A model generated the notes under the pieces. It had not been told where the DNA came from. It searched no databases and saw nothing but the letters and a program-made list of their open reading frames with translations. A stretch of 64,000 nucleotides of DNA. Origin: Pristionchus mayeri (lineage: Eukaryota; Nematoda; Chromadorea; Rhabditida; Neodiplogasteridae). The stretch is from assembly GCA_036245805.1 (NCBI GenBank), contig BTRK01000003.1, forward strand, positions 24,624,685-24,688,684. Reading direction: 5' to 3'. A program made the translations under genes and the position numbers. Of this stretch, positions 12,284 through 27,708 are shown one piece after another. Position 1 is the stretch's first letter; every line of letters begins with the position of its first letter.

Positions 12284-13913
12284 TTAGCTGAATGACGGTC
12301 TAGTAATATTCTTACTTTCTTGAATCCGTACTGGATCAACGATATTCTGAGGGTTACCGTAGTCATTATCATCTTCAAAATCCTTGAAAGCATCTCCTCC
12401 GTCTGCCACTTCGAAAGAGAAGTCTTTGGACGATGATGTTTTAAGGTTAGCAAGTTCAGCGTCGACCTGAAAGATAAACAATTGTATTATGCTTGTTTTG
12501 TTCAACTTACGGCATTGATCATTGTATCGTACTCCTCCTTTGTTTTATGAGTCGAGGAACCATTCGGAGGTTTTGCCCGCGGATCGAAAGTGTCATCAAA
12601 TATTGAGGGAGCGGAAACAGGAGGAGTGATCTGGCTATTCAGATTTCTCCTCGTGGGAACGGGGGGAGGGGGCGCGATGGTGGTGATGAGAGGAGCAGAA
12701 TAGAGGGGAGTTCCAGAAGCCAGAACGGAAGGAGGAGGAAGCAGACCCGTAGGAGAGATCAATTTGGTGTTCGAGGTAGAACTCGGCTGATCCAGTGACA
12801 TAAGAAGGGAGGGTGGTGGTCCAGTTGGCATAGGGGTCGATGGGAGATCGGGTGCATCGATGATCGAAAGGGTATTTGAACCATTCGTTGCATCAGGAGT
12901 ATCCGAATGCCGGGAACGAGTGGAATTGGCAAATAATTGAGACAGTCGCTGGTTCTCTTCTTCTAGCTCAGCGATTCTCTTGCGAAGAATGAGCACCTAC
13001 GGAATTAGTATGACAGAAAGTGCAATGTAATGACCAGAGAAACATAAATATGGCTTACTTCTTTTTGGTTCTGTAGATCCAGCTTATGATTATCCATGAA
13101 TTTCTAGGAAAACGTGTATTTTATGCAGAATGATGAAGCTGCTCACTTTATAGCACAGATCGAATGCTTCTCCGATAGTTCTCGTAATCTCCTCGCTCAT
13201 TTTGTCTGATAAAAATACGAGACAAGTACTCTTAGATGAATCGCCATCGTTCGCGATAAAAGCAAGGTAGCGTTTATCCTCAAACATCTTGATTGTTACT
13301 ACCCCCCCCCCCCCTTATTACTACATACCTGTTTATCGTCTGAACAGAATGATATCCGCTTAAGTGGGTATCGGAAGAGCAGTTCCTTGTTTTTAGCATC
13401 GAGAATGGTAACTCCCTCAACATTGATACGAAGATCAACCTTCTGAAGCTTAGAATCCGAATGAGAAGTCTCCGCGCGACGGTTCTACAATAGAAAAAAA
13501 TTGGAGTTGGGATCTAGAATAGCGAGGTCGTGCCTCATTCTGGAAGTGAATGGCATGAATAGCCTCTCTGACTATGTCCGTCCCCTTCGGTTTGTTCACT
13601 GGCTTCGTTCCAACCAATCGGAGTGTATATGTGACACTGCCGTACAGAAGCACATCTCAAAAATACAATTCTCTCCACCAACTATGATTAGTGTACTGTT
13701 TATAAAGTTATTTATCGCTTCCCTCACGACGAAATATAGAATTCAGAAAGATATGTGTAAACAGTGAATTCGGTTACACATAAAGCTAAATAATAAGAAC
13801 TAACCGGGCGAATGAATCCACGTCGATTTCTTCTCAATTCTTCCCGAAGGTACTGTAGTTTGTACAGTATTTGTTGTCGATATCGATCGACGAATCTTCT
13901 TCAGAGTATCCAT
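12284..13913 (-). CDS. ced-6: PTB-domain engulfment adaptor, GULP/CED-6
   Basis: Cytoplasmic adaptor linking phagocytic and endocytic receptors (CED-1/LRP1 type, NPXY motifs) to cell-corpse uptake. Exons on the minus strand: 13913-13805, 13655-13534, 13484-13329, 13287-13147, 13103-13059, 12996-12511, 12466-12284, giving 1242 nt (413 aa). The PTB/PID domain spans about residues 25-190: LRLVGTKPVNKPKGTDIVRE, then KVDLRINVEGVTILDAK, KRISFCSDDK and RTIGEAFDLCYKKFMD, all typical of GULP. A leucine-rich coiled coil follows (LRKRIAELEEENQRLSQLF), then a Pro/Ser-rich tail with APPPPVPTRR. Intron 2 must start with GC (at 13533) to stay in frame. The gene lies 288 bp downstream of UQCRC1 on the same strand. 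Confidence 0.95.
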
Positions 13914-13940
13914 CTGACTGGAAAGGGAAAGCGAGAGATA
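13914..13940 (-). promoter_or_regulatory. Candidate trans-splice or 5'-UTR 3' splice site of ced-6
   Basis: Reading the minus strand, CGCTTTCCCTTTCCAG|TCAG precedes the ATG: a strong pyrimidine tract and AG four bases from the start codon. Similar sites precede the ATGs of ATP7 (CTCTCAG|T), the Cys-rich gene (ATTCCAG|T), ZnT6 (ATGTCAG|A) and SRSF1. Spliced-leader addition is the inferred use; an ordinary 5'-UTR intron is the alternative. Confidence 0.5.
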
Positions 13941-14201
13941 GATGGACAGGGATAGAGTAACGGAGGACAAGGTCAATCAATTGGACTGCATGCTATCACT
14001 CATGGAGTGGGCGCTATCTGTGCTCGTGCTCTTATCCTTCTCCCATTCCCGCTTCTTCTCTCAAAATATCTCCAATGAATCATACATATATCTTTCGCCC
14101 CATCGTACTAACTGACAAATAATATTAATCCTTTATCTCGTTCAACGCGAAAAATGACTACATCCGGAGCGAATCTACTCTGAAGGAGGCGTGCTCTCAT
14201 C

Positions 14202-17200
14202 TTACAGCTTCCACCAGGACATTCCGTAACGGAGATGAGCGTAGTTAGGCCATGCCTCGGTGCGACCTCAAAATTGAGTTATTTCAGCAAATGTTGCAAA
14301 TTACCATTGCAATAACTGTACGACTATTTTGAAGGAGAAGTGCAATTATCTTCCAGCTTCCACCACGACGTTTTACAGGCAACCCCTTATTCCACCCCCA
14401 CTCACCAACTCCGGAGGCTGCAATATCTCTGTCGTATACATGCCGGCTCACGGCTTCTCTCACAGCAGTCTTATCCAACTTCTCCAGAGAATCCTCGATA
14501 TCAACTAGCGAGCGGACGCCACCGGTATGGAGAAGCTGAACGATAATCAATAAACATTCTAAGAGAGGTCAGTGATATAAAGCATACAACAAAGAAAGCC
14601 TTTAAAAATGCCGTCGCAAATATTGAGGAGCACGCAAGTATCTGAACTACAAGTCAAAGGTTATGAATGCGAACCTCCTTAGCATTGAAAGCGGCCTTGT
14701 GAGTATTCGTTTCCAGTGCCTGGTATAGTTGAGTGCGGAGGGCGTTCTTCGCACGGTTGACCTGCACATGTGCGTCAAGAGGGAACAGGGGTGTAGAAGT
14801 GACCTCCTCCTCATCGACTGCACTCGACAGATGCTTCCACTCGTGCTGCAGCCAACGGGCTATCGACGTCGCGTCGTCCACAGAGTCTCCTTTGCAGATG
14901 AACTGCACTCCGAACAAGCCAGTGTCCCTAGACAATAGCACTTTCCTCCCACCCACATCATTCACTTACTTGTAGTTCAGGGAGAAGTTCTGGAATGCGT
15001 GGAGATTGTATCCATGGGAGACCTGTTGAACGAGCTTCGAGGGGGCATTGTACGAAGATCCATGAGTAACATCCCACTGACCTTAAAAACCAATATGAAA
15101 AAATCTATACCTATATATAAAGCGCTGTGTGATTCCGTGTGTCCGGATTGCGAAACAGTTGCGAAACGATTACCAAATGGGGAGGGAGAGAGATCGCGCG
15201 TCAACAAGTTGCGAAACGAGTGATTGCGAAACCTACTCCGCTAGGACGGGGCCCCCGCCGAAGGCGGGGGACAGCCGGACTAGTAAACTATAAACATTAA
15301 AATAAGTATTTTGTCTCTATAACCAAACGTAGAAGAGAAATAATCGTGATGTATATCTGATATATTGGAAGCATTGACATAAACATTTTATACCATCCAA
15401 AACATTACATTAAATCCACAAAATAAATAATAGGTAACAAAAACTAACCGACGAACTGAGAAGCGACTCGGAGAGCGAGAGCATCGTGGTGACCATATCC
15501 AACACCCTATAATTCAATGAAATAAGTCGCTTTTTCACATCAGCCAAACTAAAAAACGTCTTTTTGTACTTTATTGTTAGACGTGTTGTACAACCAAATA
15601 CCTCGACGGCGATAGCTCCATACATGTGGGGAACATTGTCATTGCGGAATCGGAACTCGGATCCGGTGAATCGAACCCCATCGGACTGAAGAAAAATATG
15701 TTGTAATTCCCACTTGCCAATTCGCTTACATGAGGAACTTTTCCGGGGTACGAGTTGGAGAGATCTCCGAAGTACTTCTCTGCCAACTGAGTCAGCTTTC
15801 CGTGCTCCACTCCACCCACAGCCGAGAAAACCATTCTGACGGGTCGGTAGTGATCAGCCTGCCATTGCTTCAACGCCGAAGCATCGACCGACTGAAACAA
15901 ATTAAAAGAATGAGATTAGTATTGAGCCAATACTATTGACTAACACGGATCTCCTGTAAAAATGCAGGAACCGATGCGACAAAAAATTTTTTAGATCAAG
16001 GATTTCGCTGTAAACTTTAGAACTGACCAAAGTGAGGGCGTGGAGAACGCCTATCCACTTCATTCCTCGAAATTTGCATGTTGAACGGAGTTATGACCTA
16101 CCGCGTTGGAAGGCCTTTTCTCAGTCAGTTTTTGACCTACAGCGAGCGGATTTTTTTGTTCGTAATAGAGAAATATACAAATAATTTCTCTTACGCTCCA
16201 TGCGGAAATGACGTCTTCACATAGTTTCATGCAAAAAACCGGTTTTCTCATCATATTATGCTAATTTTCTACCTTTTCTGATCAAAACATCTCGATTTTT
16301 ATTCTTGATTCGGATTCCCCATCCCCGAAATGGGGTACGTACATAGTTCATTGGTCGTCGTAGGTACATAGCGGCACTCAGTAGGGAGAATTTGAACATA
16401 GTGCAATTTTTGAATGAAACATGTTTTGGTACGCATCTCCCCTCCAACTTATGCAAATGAAAGAACTTATACCACTTTTGGATACCTCTCCAGTAGGTCT
16501 CCAACAATGACTCAGGGGTACGAAACCCTGAAGTTAGCCGTTTTCGAGATACGGAGTAAAAACCCTTTTCAAGGATCTCACACAGATAATTGCATTTTCT
16601 TCAAAAAATATTACAAGTCCTAGATCTCCCTACTGAGTAGCGATGTCTACATCCCCATGTCAAGACAAACGAACTATGTACATAAGTCAATTTCAAGGTG
16701 GGGAATCCGAATCAATCATAAAAATCGAGAAGATACAATATTATAGTGGACTTTTGGGACCATTTCGCCTCAAATTTCTGAAGAACAGCTCAATACAACT
16801 AGTTTTTATTCCGTATCTCGAAAACGGCTAACTTCAGGGTTTCGTACCCCTGAGTCATTGTTGGAGACCTACTGGAGAGGTATCCAAAAGTGGTATAAGT
16901 TCTTTCATTTGCATAAGTTGGAGGGGAGATACGTACCAAAACGTTTCATTCAAAAATTGCACTATGTTCAAATTCTCCCTACTGAGTGCCGCTATGTACC
17001 TCGACCTACGACGACCAATGAACTATGTACGTACCCCATTTCGGGGATGGGGAATCCGAATCAAGAATAAAAATCGAGATGTTTTGATCAGAAAAGGTAG
17101 AAAATTAGCATATTATGATGAGAAAACCGGTTTTTTGCATGAAACTATGTGAAGACGTAATTTCCGCATGGAGCGTAAGAGAAATTATTTGTAGATTTCT

Positions 17201-20200
17201 CTATTACGAACAGATTGAAAAAAAATCCGCTCGCTGTAGGTCAAAAACTGACTGAGAAAAGGCCTTCCAACGCGGTAGGTCATAACTCCGTTCAACATGC
17301 AAATTTCGAAGAATGATGTGGATAGGCGTTCTCCACGCCCTCACTTTGGTCAGTTCTAAATTTTGCAGCGAAATCCATGAACCGAAAAAAAATTTGTCGT
17401 AGGATGGTCTCATTTTCCTGCATTTTTACAGGAGATCCGTGCTAAATGATTACGGGATTGCGAGCCCGCAATGGGAAGTCAAGTCATTGCGGACCTGTAA
17501 TCAGGGGGGAGGGAGGGAAAACATTGCGCCCGCAAAGCTCGAATTACCATCTCTAAAGACAGATGAGACGGTCCATTTTTCTCTTGCGTCCCCACCCCCA
17601 CACCCCCCCTCCTACCGCATTTCTTCCGCAGTGTGAGGAGAATCAATACTCTTGTATCATACCAAATATTGGCACTCCTTCAGAAGCCCAGATCGGGGTA
17701 ACAATAGTGGTTAATCGTATCGGGAGTAGAGCCCAAGCAGGTAAGCCATAACTGCAGAACCGTGAGACATACTAAAGAAAGTTTTAGCCTAAATGCTCAA
17801 TCCTGTCGCTATATAGCGCCTTTTCGAGCGCCTGCTGGAATGATGCCTAACCTAAAATAGCGTCAGTTCCGGCTTCCCTCCGCGTGTAGGCTAAACAGTA
17901 CGACAATACAAACATGTCTAAGGGTTCGGCTCAAGGTACGACTTACCTGACTGGGGTCTCCTCCTAACATCACTACTGTTACCCCGATCTGGGCTTCTGC
18001 AGGAGTGCCCAAATATTTAATTGTTCGTTTCCCGCTGCGCCACAAAATATATATTGTGGTGTTCCGAAAGTTCGTGTATTTTTTTTCGGGGGAACGTATA
18101 ATCCGCGGCATGAATAGTGCACCCAAAAAAGGATGGACTCCATTCAATCCGTTAAATTTCTCATCATCAAATCATTGCTTTTAGTTATGAATAATATTTA
18201 TTTCCCTTTTTTGTATATATTCACTACATACATCGAATAGCATTGATAGGTTATTAATTATTATGCTCATTCTAGAAATATTCAGATTTTTAACGGATCC
18301 GTTAAATCGGTAGATAGTAGTTAGAAGCATCAAACATTTGCGCTCCAGTACAGGACAAAAATTAATGTCAAAAAAAGTTACGATTGGTCATCCTTTACAC
18401 AAACTTTAATTAAAACCCGGGGAGAGTAGCTGATGCAAATCCATGGCTTTGAACCCAAATATGGAAACACCCAAATATGCAAAAGAGATTACGGAAGTGG
18501 CACATAATACCTTGATTCCCGTGGTGTTTCCGAGGGGCGATCTGGCAAGGGAAGTGCCTTGGAAGGCAGCAGCATGGAGGTTATCCATCACCACTCCCAT
18601 ATGGTCCTCCTCTGCCTCCTCGAGAGCAGCCAAGAGATGCGTCTTCTCTCCTTCGATGGCAGACGAATCCAACTTCGAGTTACGGAGAACGTCCGCCAAC
18701 ACATCAACCACTTCAACACAAGATGATTATCATACAATATTCACAACATACCTTTCTCGACATCCTGAGAAGAAGACTGAACGAAAATGGCAGTGTGGTC
18801 ACGGGAAGTTTCCGAAACGAGCTTGGCTCCGATGGAAGAGAGTTCAGATTCCAGCTGCGCCTCGCTGCGCTTTCCCGTTCCCTTGAAATACCATCATATT
18901 GATTTTTAACAATGAACTAGAAAAAGATTACATGTAGGGACCGCCAGTGATGTGATATGAAAGGTTCAGCTTTTCAAAATGCGCACCCCCGGGATTGAAA
19001 TTTGCGCGGCCCCGGTAGCAGGTTTAATTTTTACGGCTTGACGACCTCCCCTCCCATTCTCCTCCCCGGCCGAAGGCCCTCACCTCCGCCCCCGATACCA
19101 GCAGGGGGGGGGGGGGGGCACCCCCGGCCGCATAACCCCCGCGACGGTTAACCGCGCCCGTAGCCAAAACACGCGGCCCCGGGCCATTTAACCTTCCAAG
19201 CCCACCACTGGGGGCCGCAGACGGGGTTTCTTCGTTCACATCGTAGTACAATCAGAAAATTCAAATTTGGCATTTTAACATAACTAGGGGCTATTTACGA
19301 TTCTGAATCCGATTTCAAGCCGAGCGGCAACAAACCAAACTTTTGCATCTTAATTGTGAAAAATGCGCATGGTGCACCTGTTCGCACTGTGTGCCAAGCG
19401 GTAAGAGGATATGCATTGAATCCGATTCTGGGATAGAGCTCCCATCGAAACTTCTTTAGTCAACTTTATGAATGAATTTGAATCCTGATCACATATTTTT
19501 GAACGCTTGCAAATTTTGTCGGCTCACTCATCTTCGCTGGAAAAAAGGTTTCTAACCATTTATTATTTATAATGAATATTATAGTTAGTTATAAACTTAC
19601 AAGCATTTCAAAATAAGTAATCAGGATTCAAATTCACTCAAAAAATTGTCAAAAGAAGTTTACAGCGATGGGAAGTCGAACCCCCTAATGTTCGGATTTG
19701 AAATTCACCCTCTTACCTGCTCGCCCGCAGTGCCAACAGGCGCACCATGCGCATTTTTCACAGATTTTGGCTTATAAAACATAAAACTTACAATTAGGAA
19801 AAATATGGTTGATGCAGAATTTAATTCGATGCAAAAGTTTGGTTTATTGCGGACTCGAACAGAAAAAGTTATGCAACAATAACTGCTCAGTAATAATGAT
19901 TAGAACTGCGACAAAATTTATTAAGGGAAGCATAGAAGTTCAAAATTGATACAGGCCAAATTCCAGCTCGGTTGAAGTATTTTGAACCCATTATCAGAAG
20001 CTTCAGTGAGATTCTCAAAAGTTTGCAGCATGCAACTGCAGCCGGTGTTCGAGATTGGTCGCCGCTCGGCTCGAAATCGGATTCAGAATCGTAAATTACC
20101 CCTAGTTACGCAAAATATCAAATTCGAATTTTCTGATTGTACTGTGAGGCGTAGCAATTTTATTTTTTGAAAGCGTAACAATTTGGTGTGCGTTGTTTAA

Positions 20201-23200
20201 CGCGGTAAACAGCGGCGGAACGGAACGTTTTAGTGATACTGTTTGACGTGATGAGCTTTACGCGAATAAACAAAGCACAGCACGACAAACAGCTACAGTA
20301 TCATGAAAATGTTCCTTTCCGCCGCCGTTTCCTGCTTTCAACACCACACATCAGATTGCTAGACGTTCTATTCTCGCAGTACCTGTCTTGTCTTAGGCTT
20401 AGGCTGCCGCCCTTTAACGTGAGACGTCTGATATGCAAAAAATGCGAAAAATCAATAACAGCCCCCGGGGTTAGCCAGAAAGGATCATGCTGAATTTGCC
20501 TGATCCCGCGATCTCATGGACACGTGGCGCGCAGGCAACGCGTACAACCTTGGGATCACGATTTGGTCTTCGGCTGGTAACTTTTTCAGGTATTAAGGAT
20601 TCCTGAATAGCTACTTCTTGAAAAATAATGAAAAACGAAAAATGTGCTTCATGGTCAGTCAATACAGCGCTGAATACTTATACGTGTCTAATAAACTCAT
20701 ACTGTAAATAAGATATATGAGAGCGTTTGCCCAAAAGTCGAGCAGATCCGGTATATGTTGGCACAGCAAAAAAAGTCGATTTTCCAATTTCATGTGATTT
20801 GGGGTTCTCAAGGGTGCTGATTAAGATAGGCATAGTCATTTTGTACATGGGCCTTCCGTTGGCTCCAGAAGACGTTGCGTCGAATTCACATTTTCACGTT
20901 TTCCGCTGCTCCAAATAGAGCTAAAATTAGCGGAACAAGTTTTCTGGGGTGAAATTGCATGGCGAACACGCCTGTATACTTCATTTTTGCTAATTTTGTA
21001 ACTAAAAAATTAAAAATGCAACTTTTCTCTAAGTGGATCCCGAGCTTAGCAAATATACCGATACACGACGAGAGAGGCAGGGGAGGGAGGACAGCCAGAG
21101 GGAGAATTGTGGTGTGGTGAGAGAGAGTCGGGGTCAAGCGGAGAGATTGAGTCAATTCAAGCAAAAATTGAGCACTATTTTTAGGTTTTCTAAAAAAAAT
21201 TTTCGAAATTGGACCAAATTGTAGATTTGGAATCCTCTCTTTGCGGCGCTCATATCGGTATATTTGCTAAGCTCGGGATCCACTTAGAGAAATGTTGCAT
21301 TTTTAATTTTTTAGTTACAAAATTAGCAAAAATGAAGTATACAGGCGTGTTCGCCATACAATTTCACCCCAGAAAACTTGTTCCGCTAATTTTAGCTCTA
21401 TTTGGAGCAGCGGAAAACATGAAAATGTGAATTCGACGCAACGTCTTCTGGAGCCAACGGAAGGCCCATGTACAAAATGACTATGCCTATCTTAATCAGC
21501 ACCCTTGAGAACCCCAAATCACATGAAATTGGAAAATCGACTTTTTTTGCTGTGCCAGCCTATGTTCGGCAAAAGTTCTTCGGCAAACGCTCTCATATTC
21601 GAGAAATACATATTCTTCAAAACACCATAACCAAAACTCAGTAAGCGTAGGGACCGCAGAGCATGGTTTTTTCAGAAATCCGACTTACAGTATTCCCCAT
21701 TTATTTTCAGTTTGCGATTCTAAATCGCTTCTAAACTTTCGAAAACTTTTTCGGTTGTTTTCAACACGTTGCTTTTGATAAAGATTATTTTTTTTCTTGT
21801 CCGAATGCATTTTCCCAGTATCAATTATCTTCATACATCATTTTGGCCACTTTGAGTCTCGTTTAATGCGTTTCATAGCCAATTTCAGAAAGTATGTTTC
21901 CAGTTTGCACTTTTCGACCGAAAATTTATTTGCTCCCATTGCCACACATTGAAGTTACGTCGTTTTAGCTTGAAAACCGCGTCGTTTTGTGATGCCCACT
22001 TTCCTTCGATTGATAATGTACTTCCGTCCTTTGACACCCCTTATATTCCTATGCCAATTCAACCTACTGACCCTAAGCACATGTTTTCGCGTAGCAAGTC
22101 CAGGTGTCATCGAACGGAATGTTACTTTTTGGATCTGAAAGCCGAACACGCGACGTTCCTATGACAAACAATCTCAGTGATAAACTATTTTCCCGGTCTA
22201 TGATTCCCAGAATGACATGTACTGTGAGAACAGAACTCGTAGTACGTTGTGTCATGCTGCGTGTGTCCTAAAATAGGGCCCTGTGCGATTTTGGACAACA
22301 CAAATGGAACGATTTATTCAGGTTGTAGTTTGTAGTTTTCGCGTTTATTTTCGCTCTTTTACTTTTATATATTTTTTTCCGCTTTTGTTTCGTTTCGAGT
22401 TACTTCCAGCTACAATCTAGCCGTGTTATCCACACCACAAGTTATAAACTATGAGAATTATGACTTTAACACGGCTAGGTGATAGCTGGAAGTAACTCGA
22501 AATTAAACAAAAGCGGGAAAAAATAAATAAAAGTAAAAGAGCGAAAATGAAGCGAAAACTACAGACAACAACCTGAATAAATCGTTCCATTTGTGTTGTC
22601 CAAAATCGCACAGGGCCGTATTTTAGGGCACACGCAGCATGACACAATGGACTACGAGTTCTGTTCTCACAGTATATCATTCGAAAAAATATTTTCATAA
22701 TTTTGATTTAAAAATGAAGAATAATTAATAACAAAAAATATGAAGATAAAAAATCAGTTATTGATTAGGATATTGGCAGGCGGTGGGGTACTGTACATTA
22801 GCCTCGGCGTTAATTTTGTTAATTCGAATAATTAAGTTATTTCGCAACATTTTTTTTTGTTGTCGAAATAGTATCGGCAACTCAAAAATCATCGGATTCT
22901 AGGCGCATTTTTTATTTTAGAAGCATTTTGAAGAAACACGCCTGTGGTCCCTAAGCGGCGCAAAAAAATTTGCCTGCTAATTACGGTACCTTTGGATTTC
23001 ACGACTCCCGCATTCTTATTTCCCTATGTAAACGTGCAATCCTTATCCACTGCTCATTTCCTTAAATCTAATTATTTATCGGTAATATCACCTTGTGAAT
23101 CATGTGCTCGAGAAGACGAGAAACTCCGTTGTTAGACTCGCTCTCGTATCTACTTCCTGTTTCAATCCACACTCCGACCTTGAAGTGAGGAAGTAAATAG

Positions 23201-23887
23201 AAGATTACGTAAAATAAGTAACATACAGTGGTGGTAGGCCTGCCGTTGTTCTCGGTGGACACACGGAGTCCATTCTTCAGCTCAGACACTTCGGCATGGG
23301 AACCCTTAGCGAGGACGTCACGGGTGGCGAGCGCCGACACCGATCGGACCTGCAATCGATTTTATGAAGCAACAACTTGTGGTGGTTCCTGTAGCATTCA
23401 TAGCTTGCAAAGGCTCGACTCGTGTTAATCCAAATATATATATTGACAACCGTATTTTTTTCAGCGCACATAATCGTCATAATTTCGAGCACCTTTATGT
23501 AATATGCACATGAAGTGACCTGACATTAGACAATATAAAAGAATCAAGGTTAAGGAATGCAAGAGTTTGCTATAAATTCATATACATGTACCTATGCTTT
23601 ACTCCTCATTCCTTAAATCCATTAAATCTTCGTTCCACAATATCTCATAAAAACAAATATTTGTTTGTACATGAATGCGATTCGACCTAGCATTCGCCAA
23701 TTGTAATGCATATATTTTTATAGAATCGCGATTTGATTTACCCGTAGAAGTAAGGCAAATAAGCTATACTTTCTACTTGCGTTGTGAGACGTACGTAAAT
23801 ATACTCCGATACGTAATAACGTAAACGTTAAATTGAGCTTACAGAGTTCTTAACGGAGGCGACACCGGCGCGAGCAACCGACAGCAT
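14202..23887 (-). CDS. ucr-1: Complex III core protein 1 (UQCRC1/UCR-1)
   Basis: M16-family core subunit of the mitochondrial cytochrome bc1 complex. Twelve exons: 23887-23843, 23349-23227, 23178-23092, 18881-18752, 18710-18511, 15891-15730, 15685-15602, 15506-15449, 15081-14970, 14927-14675, 14535-14406, 14266-14202; 1449 nt, 482 aa. It starts with a presequence (MLSVARAGVASVKNSVRSVS). The N-terminal lobe has GVWIETGSRYESESNNGVS; the C-terminal lobe has DTGLFGVQFICKGD and ends GRTEAWPNYA...GMSWWKL. The zinc site HxxEH reads RLLEH, so the first His is lost. This argues for a structural core protein rather than an active beta-MPP. Introns 15892-18510 and 18882-23091 hold most of the gene length and are filled by mobile elements. 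It is divergent from KAP3 upstream. Confidence 0.94.
15104..15283 (+). mobile_element. Non-autonomous Helitron
   Basis: 180 bp with a 5' TC end (TCTATACCTATATATAAAG) and a 3' CTAG end. It is inserted between A and T (A|TC...CTAG|T), with no target duplication. A perfect 8-bp-stem hairpin (CCCCCGCC gaa GGCGGGGG, 15252-15270) ends nine bases before CTAG. These are the defining Helitron features. It sits in a UQCRC1 intron and carries no Rep/helicase gene. The interior has three copies of TTGCGAAAC. Confidence 0.88.
15944..17441. mobile_element. Giant palindromic foldback, family D copy 1 (D1)
   Basis: 1498 bp, with arms of about 700 bp that are reverse complements. Termini are CACGGATCTCCTGTAAAAAT and complement. 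It is flanked by an exact 4-bp duplication CTAA (15940-15943 and 17442-17445). It lies in the UQCRC1 intron 15892-18510. D2 (37874-39509) shares the terminal 25-30 bp but not the interior. Confidence 0.85.
17662..18022. repeat. Inverted-repeat element, family I copy 1
   Basis: ATATTGGCACTCCTTCAGAA...AGCCCAGATCGGGGTAAC on the left matches the reverse complement of 17972-18022. The internal AGAAGCCCAGATCGGGGTA motif recurs in I2 (36902-37256). The outer ends are approximate. Confidence 0.6.
18945..19210. mobile_element. hAT-like MITE, family G copy 1
   Basis: 266 bp, GC-rich, starting CAGTGATG and ending CCCACCACTG, flanked by 8-bp direct repeats GGGACCGC / GGGGCCGC (one mismatch). CAGTG ends and an 8-bp duplication are hAT hallmarks. 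It is related to 51771-52035 in opposite orientation (shared GGGCTTGGAAGGTTA). It lies in the UQCRC1 intron 18882-23091. Confidence 0.75.
19249..20139. mobile_element. Palindromic foldback, family H
   Basis: Termini CAATCAGAAAATTC and GAATTTTCTGATTG are flanked by TA. The arms (about 19249-19560 and 19580-20139) are reverse complements, but the right arm carries about 200 extra bases (roughly 19860-20060) absent from the left. It lies inside the 4.2-kb UQCRC1 intron. Confidence 0.75.
20718..21595. mobile_element. Palindromic foldback, family B copy 3 (B3)
   Basis: 878 bp; ends TGAGAGCGTTTGCC and complement, flanked by TA. The arms share TTGGCACA and AGGGTGCTGATTAA with B1 and B2, placing it in family B. 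The centre is unlike the other copies. It lies inside the UQCRC1 intron. Confidence 0.78.
22222..22672. mobile_element. Foldback MITE, family E copy 1
   Basis: 451 bp with arms of about 210 bp. Ends CTGTGAGAACAGAACTCGTA and complement, with TA target duplication on both sides. A second, shorter copy is at 30813-30974. It lies in the UQCRC1 intron. Confidence 0.82.
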
Positions 23888-24368
23888 TGTCCTCGACTAC
23901 CAAGCTCGTCACCCTGCAAGAAACTACCCTATTAAAAACAACAAGCAAATAATCGGATCAATAATCGGAAAAATGAACAAAACTAGTCACTTAACACGGA
24001 CTACAGTAACCCAGTATCCGTGATAGGAATTTTTGTGTTGTAACTTTTGGATAATTGCCAAATCCAGATCCGGAGTACTCTGGGAGTTTACTCCTCAGTA
24101 CTCCCTTTCCTTTTTATTTGATCTGTTTCCCCCCTGGCATTTAGGTATTTCTAGGGGCATGACGTATGCACACATTTTATCATGGTTTTCTAAGTAGAGT
24201 AAATGTGGTCGTAGAACTTGTAATTGCTCGCGTATTGCCAACGTTGGCCAACTAAGCCAACAAGATTCCGTCTGTCTCGTTACGTTCCTCGAGTGCGTGA
24301 TGACTCGACAAGGGTATGTATTTTTTTCTTATGTTGGAATGTAATTTTTATTGCTACTCATATATTAG
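23888..24368. promoter_or_regulatory. Divergent promoter region, UQCRC1 / KAP3
   Basis: About 480 bp separate the UQCRC1 start (minus) from the first certain KAP3 exon (plus), so both genes probably share this control region. A possible acceptor (TTCTTGCAG) lies 28 bases upstream of the UQCRC1 ATG. The missing KAP3 start codon must lie in this stretch, but I could not place it. No TATA box is obvious. Confidence 0.45.
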
Positions 24369-27488
<3,120 letters not shown>

Positions 27489-27708
27489 GCTATTAACTCG
27501 TGATAATATATGTTGATCTCTCTATCCCCAAGATCTCACATATTCGTCGTCCATCTAGTCATATTTTATATTTTGCCGTTAATGTATTTGCTGAATAAAT
27601 TTTTCATTGATTTTCACTACCTCGACACTAAATGGTGAAGGTTGCTGTACCTGTATCGTACCTTCGAATGAATAGTGGACAATTGTACGAGAAGGTTGTA
27701 ATGTCAGA

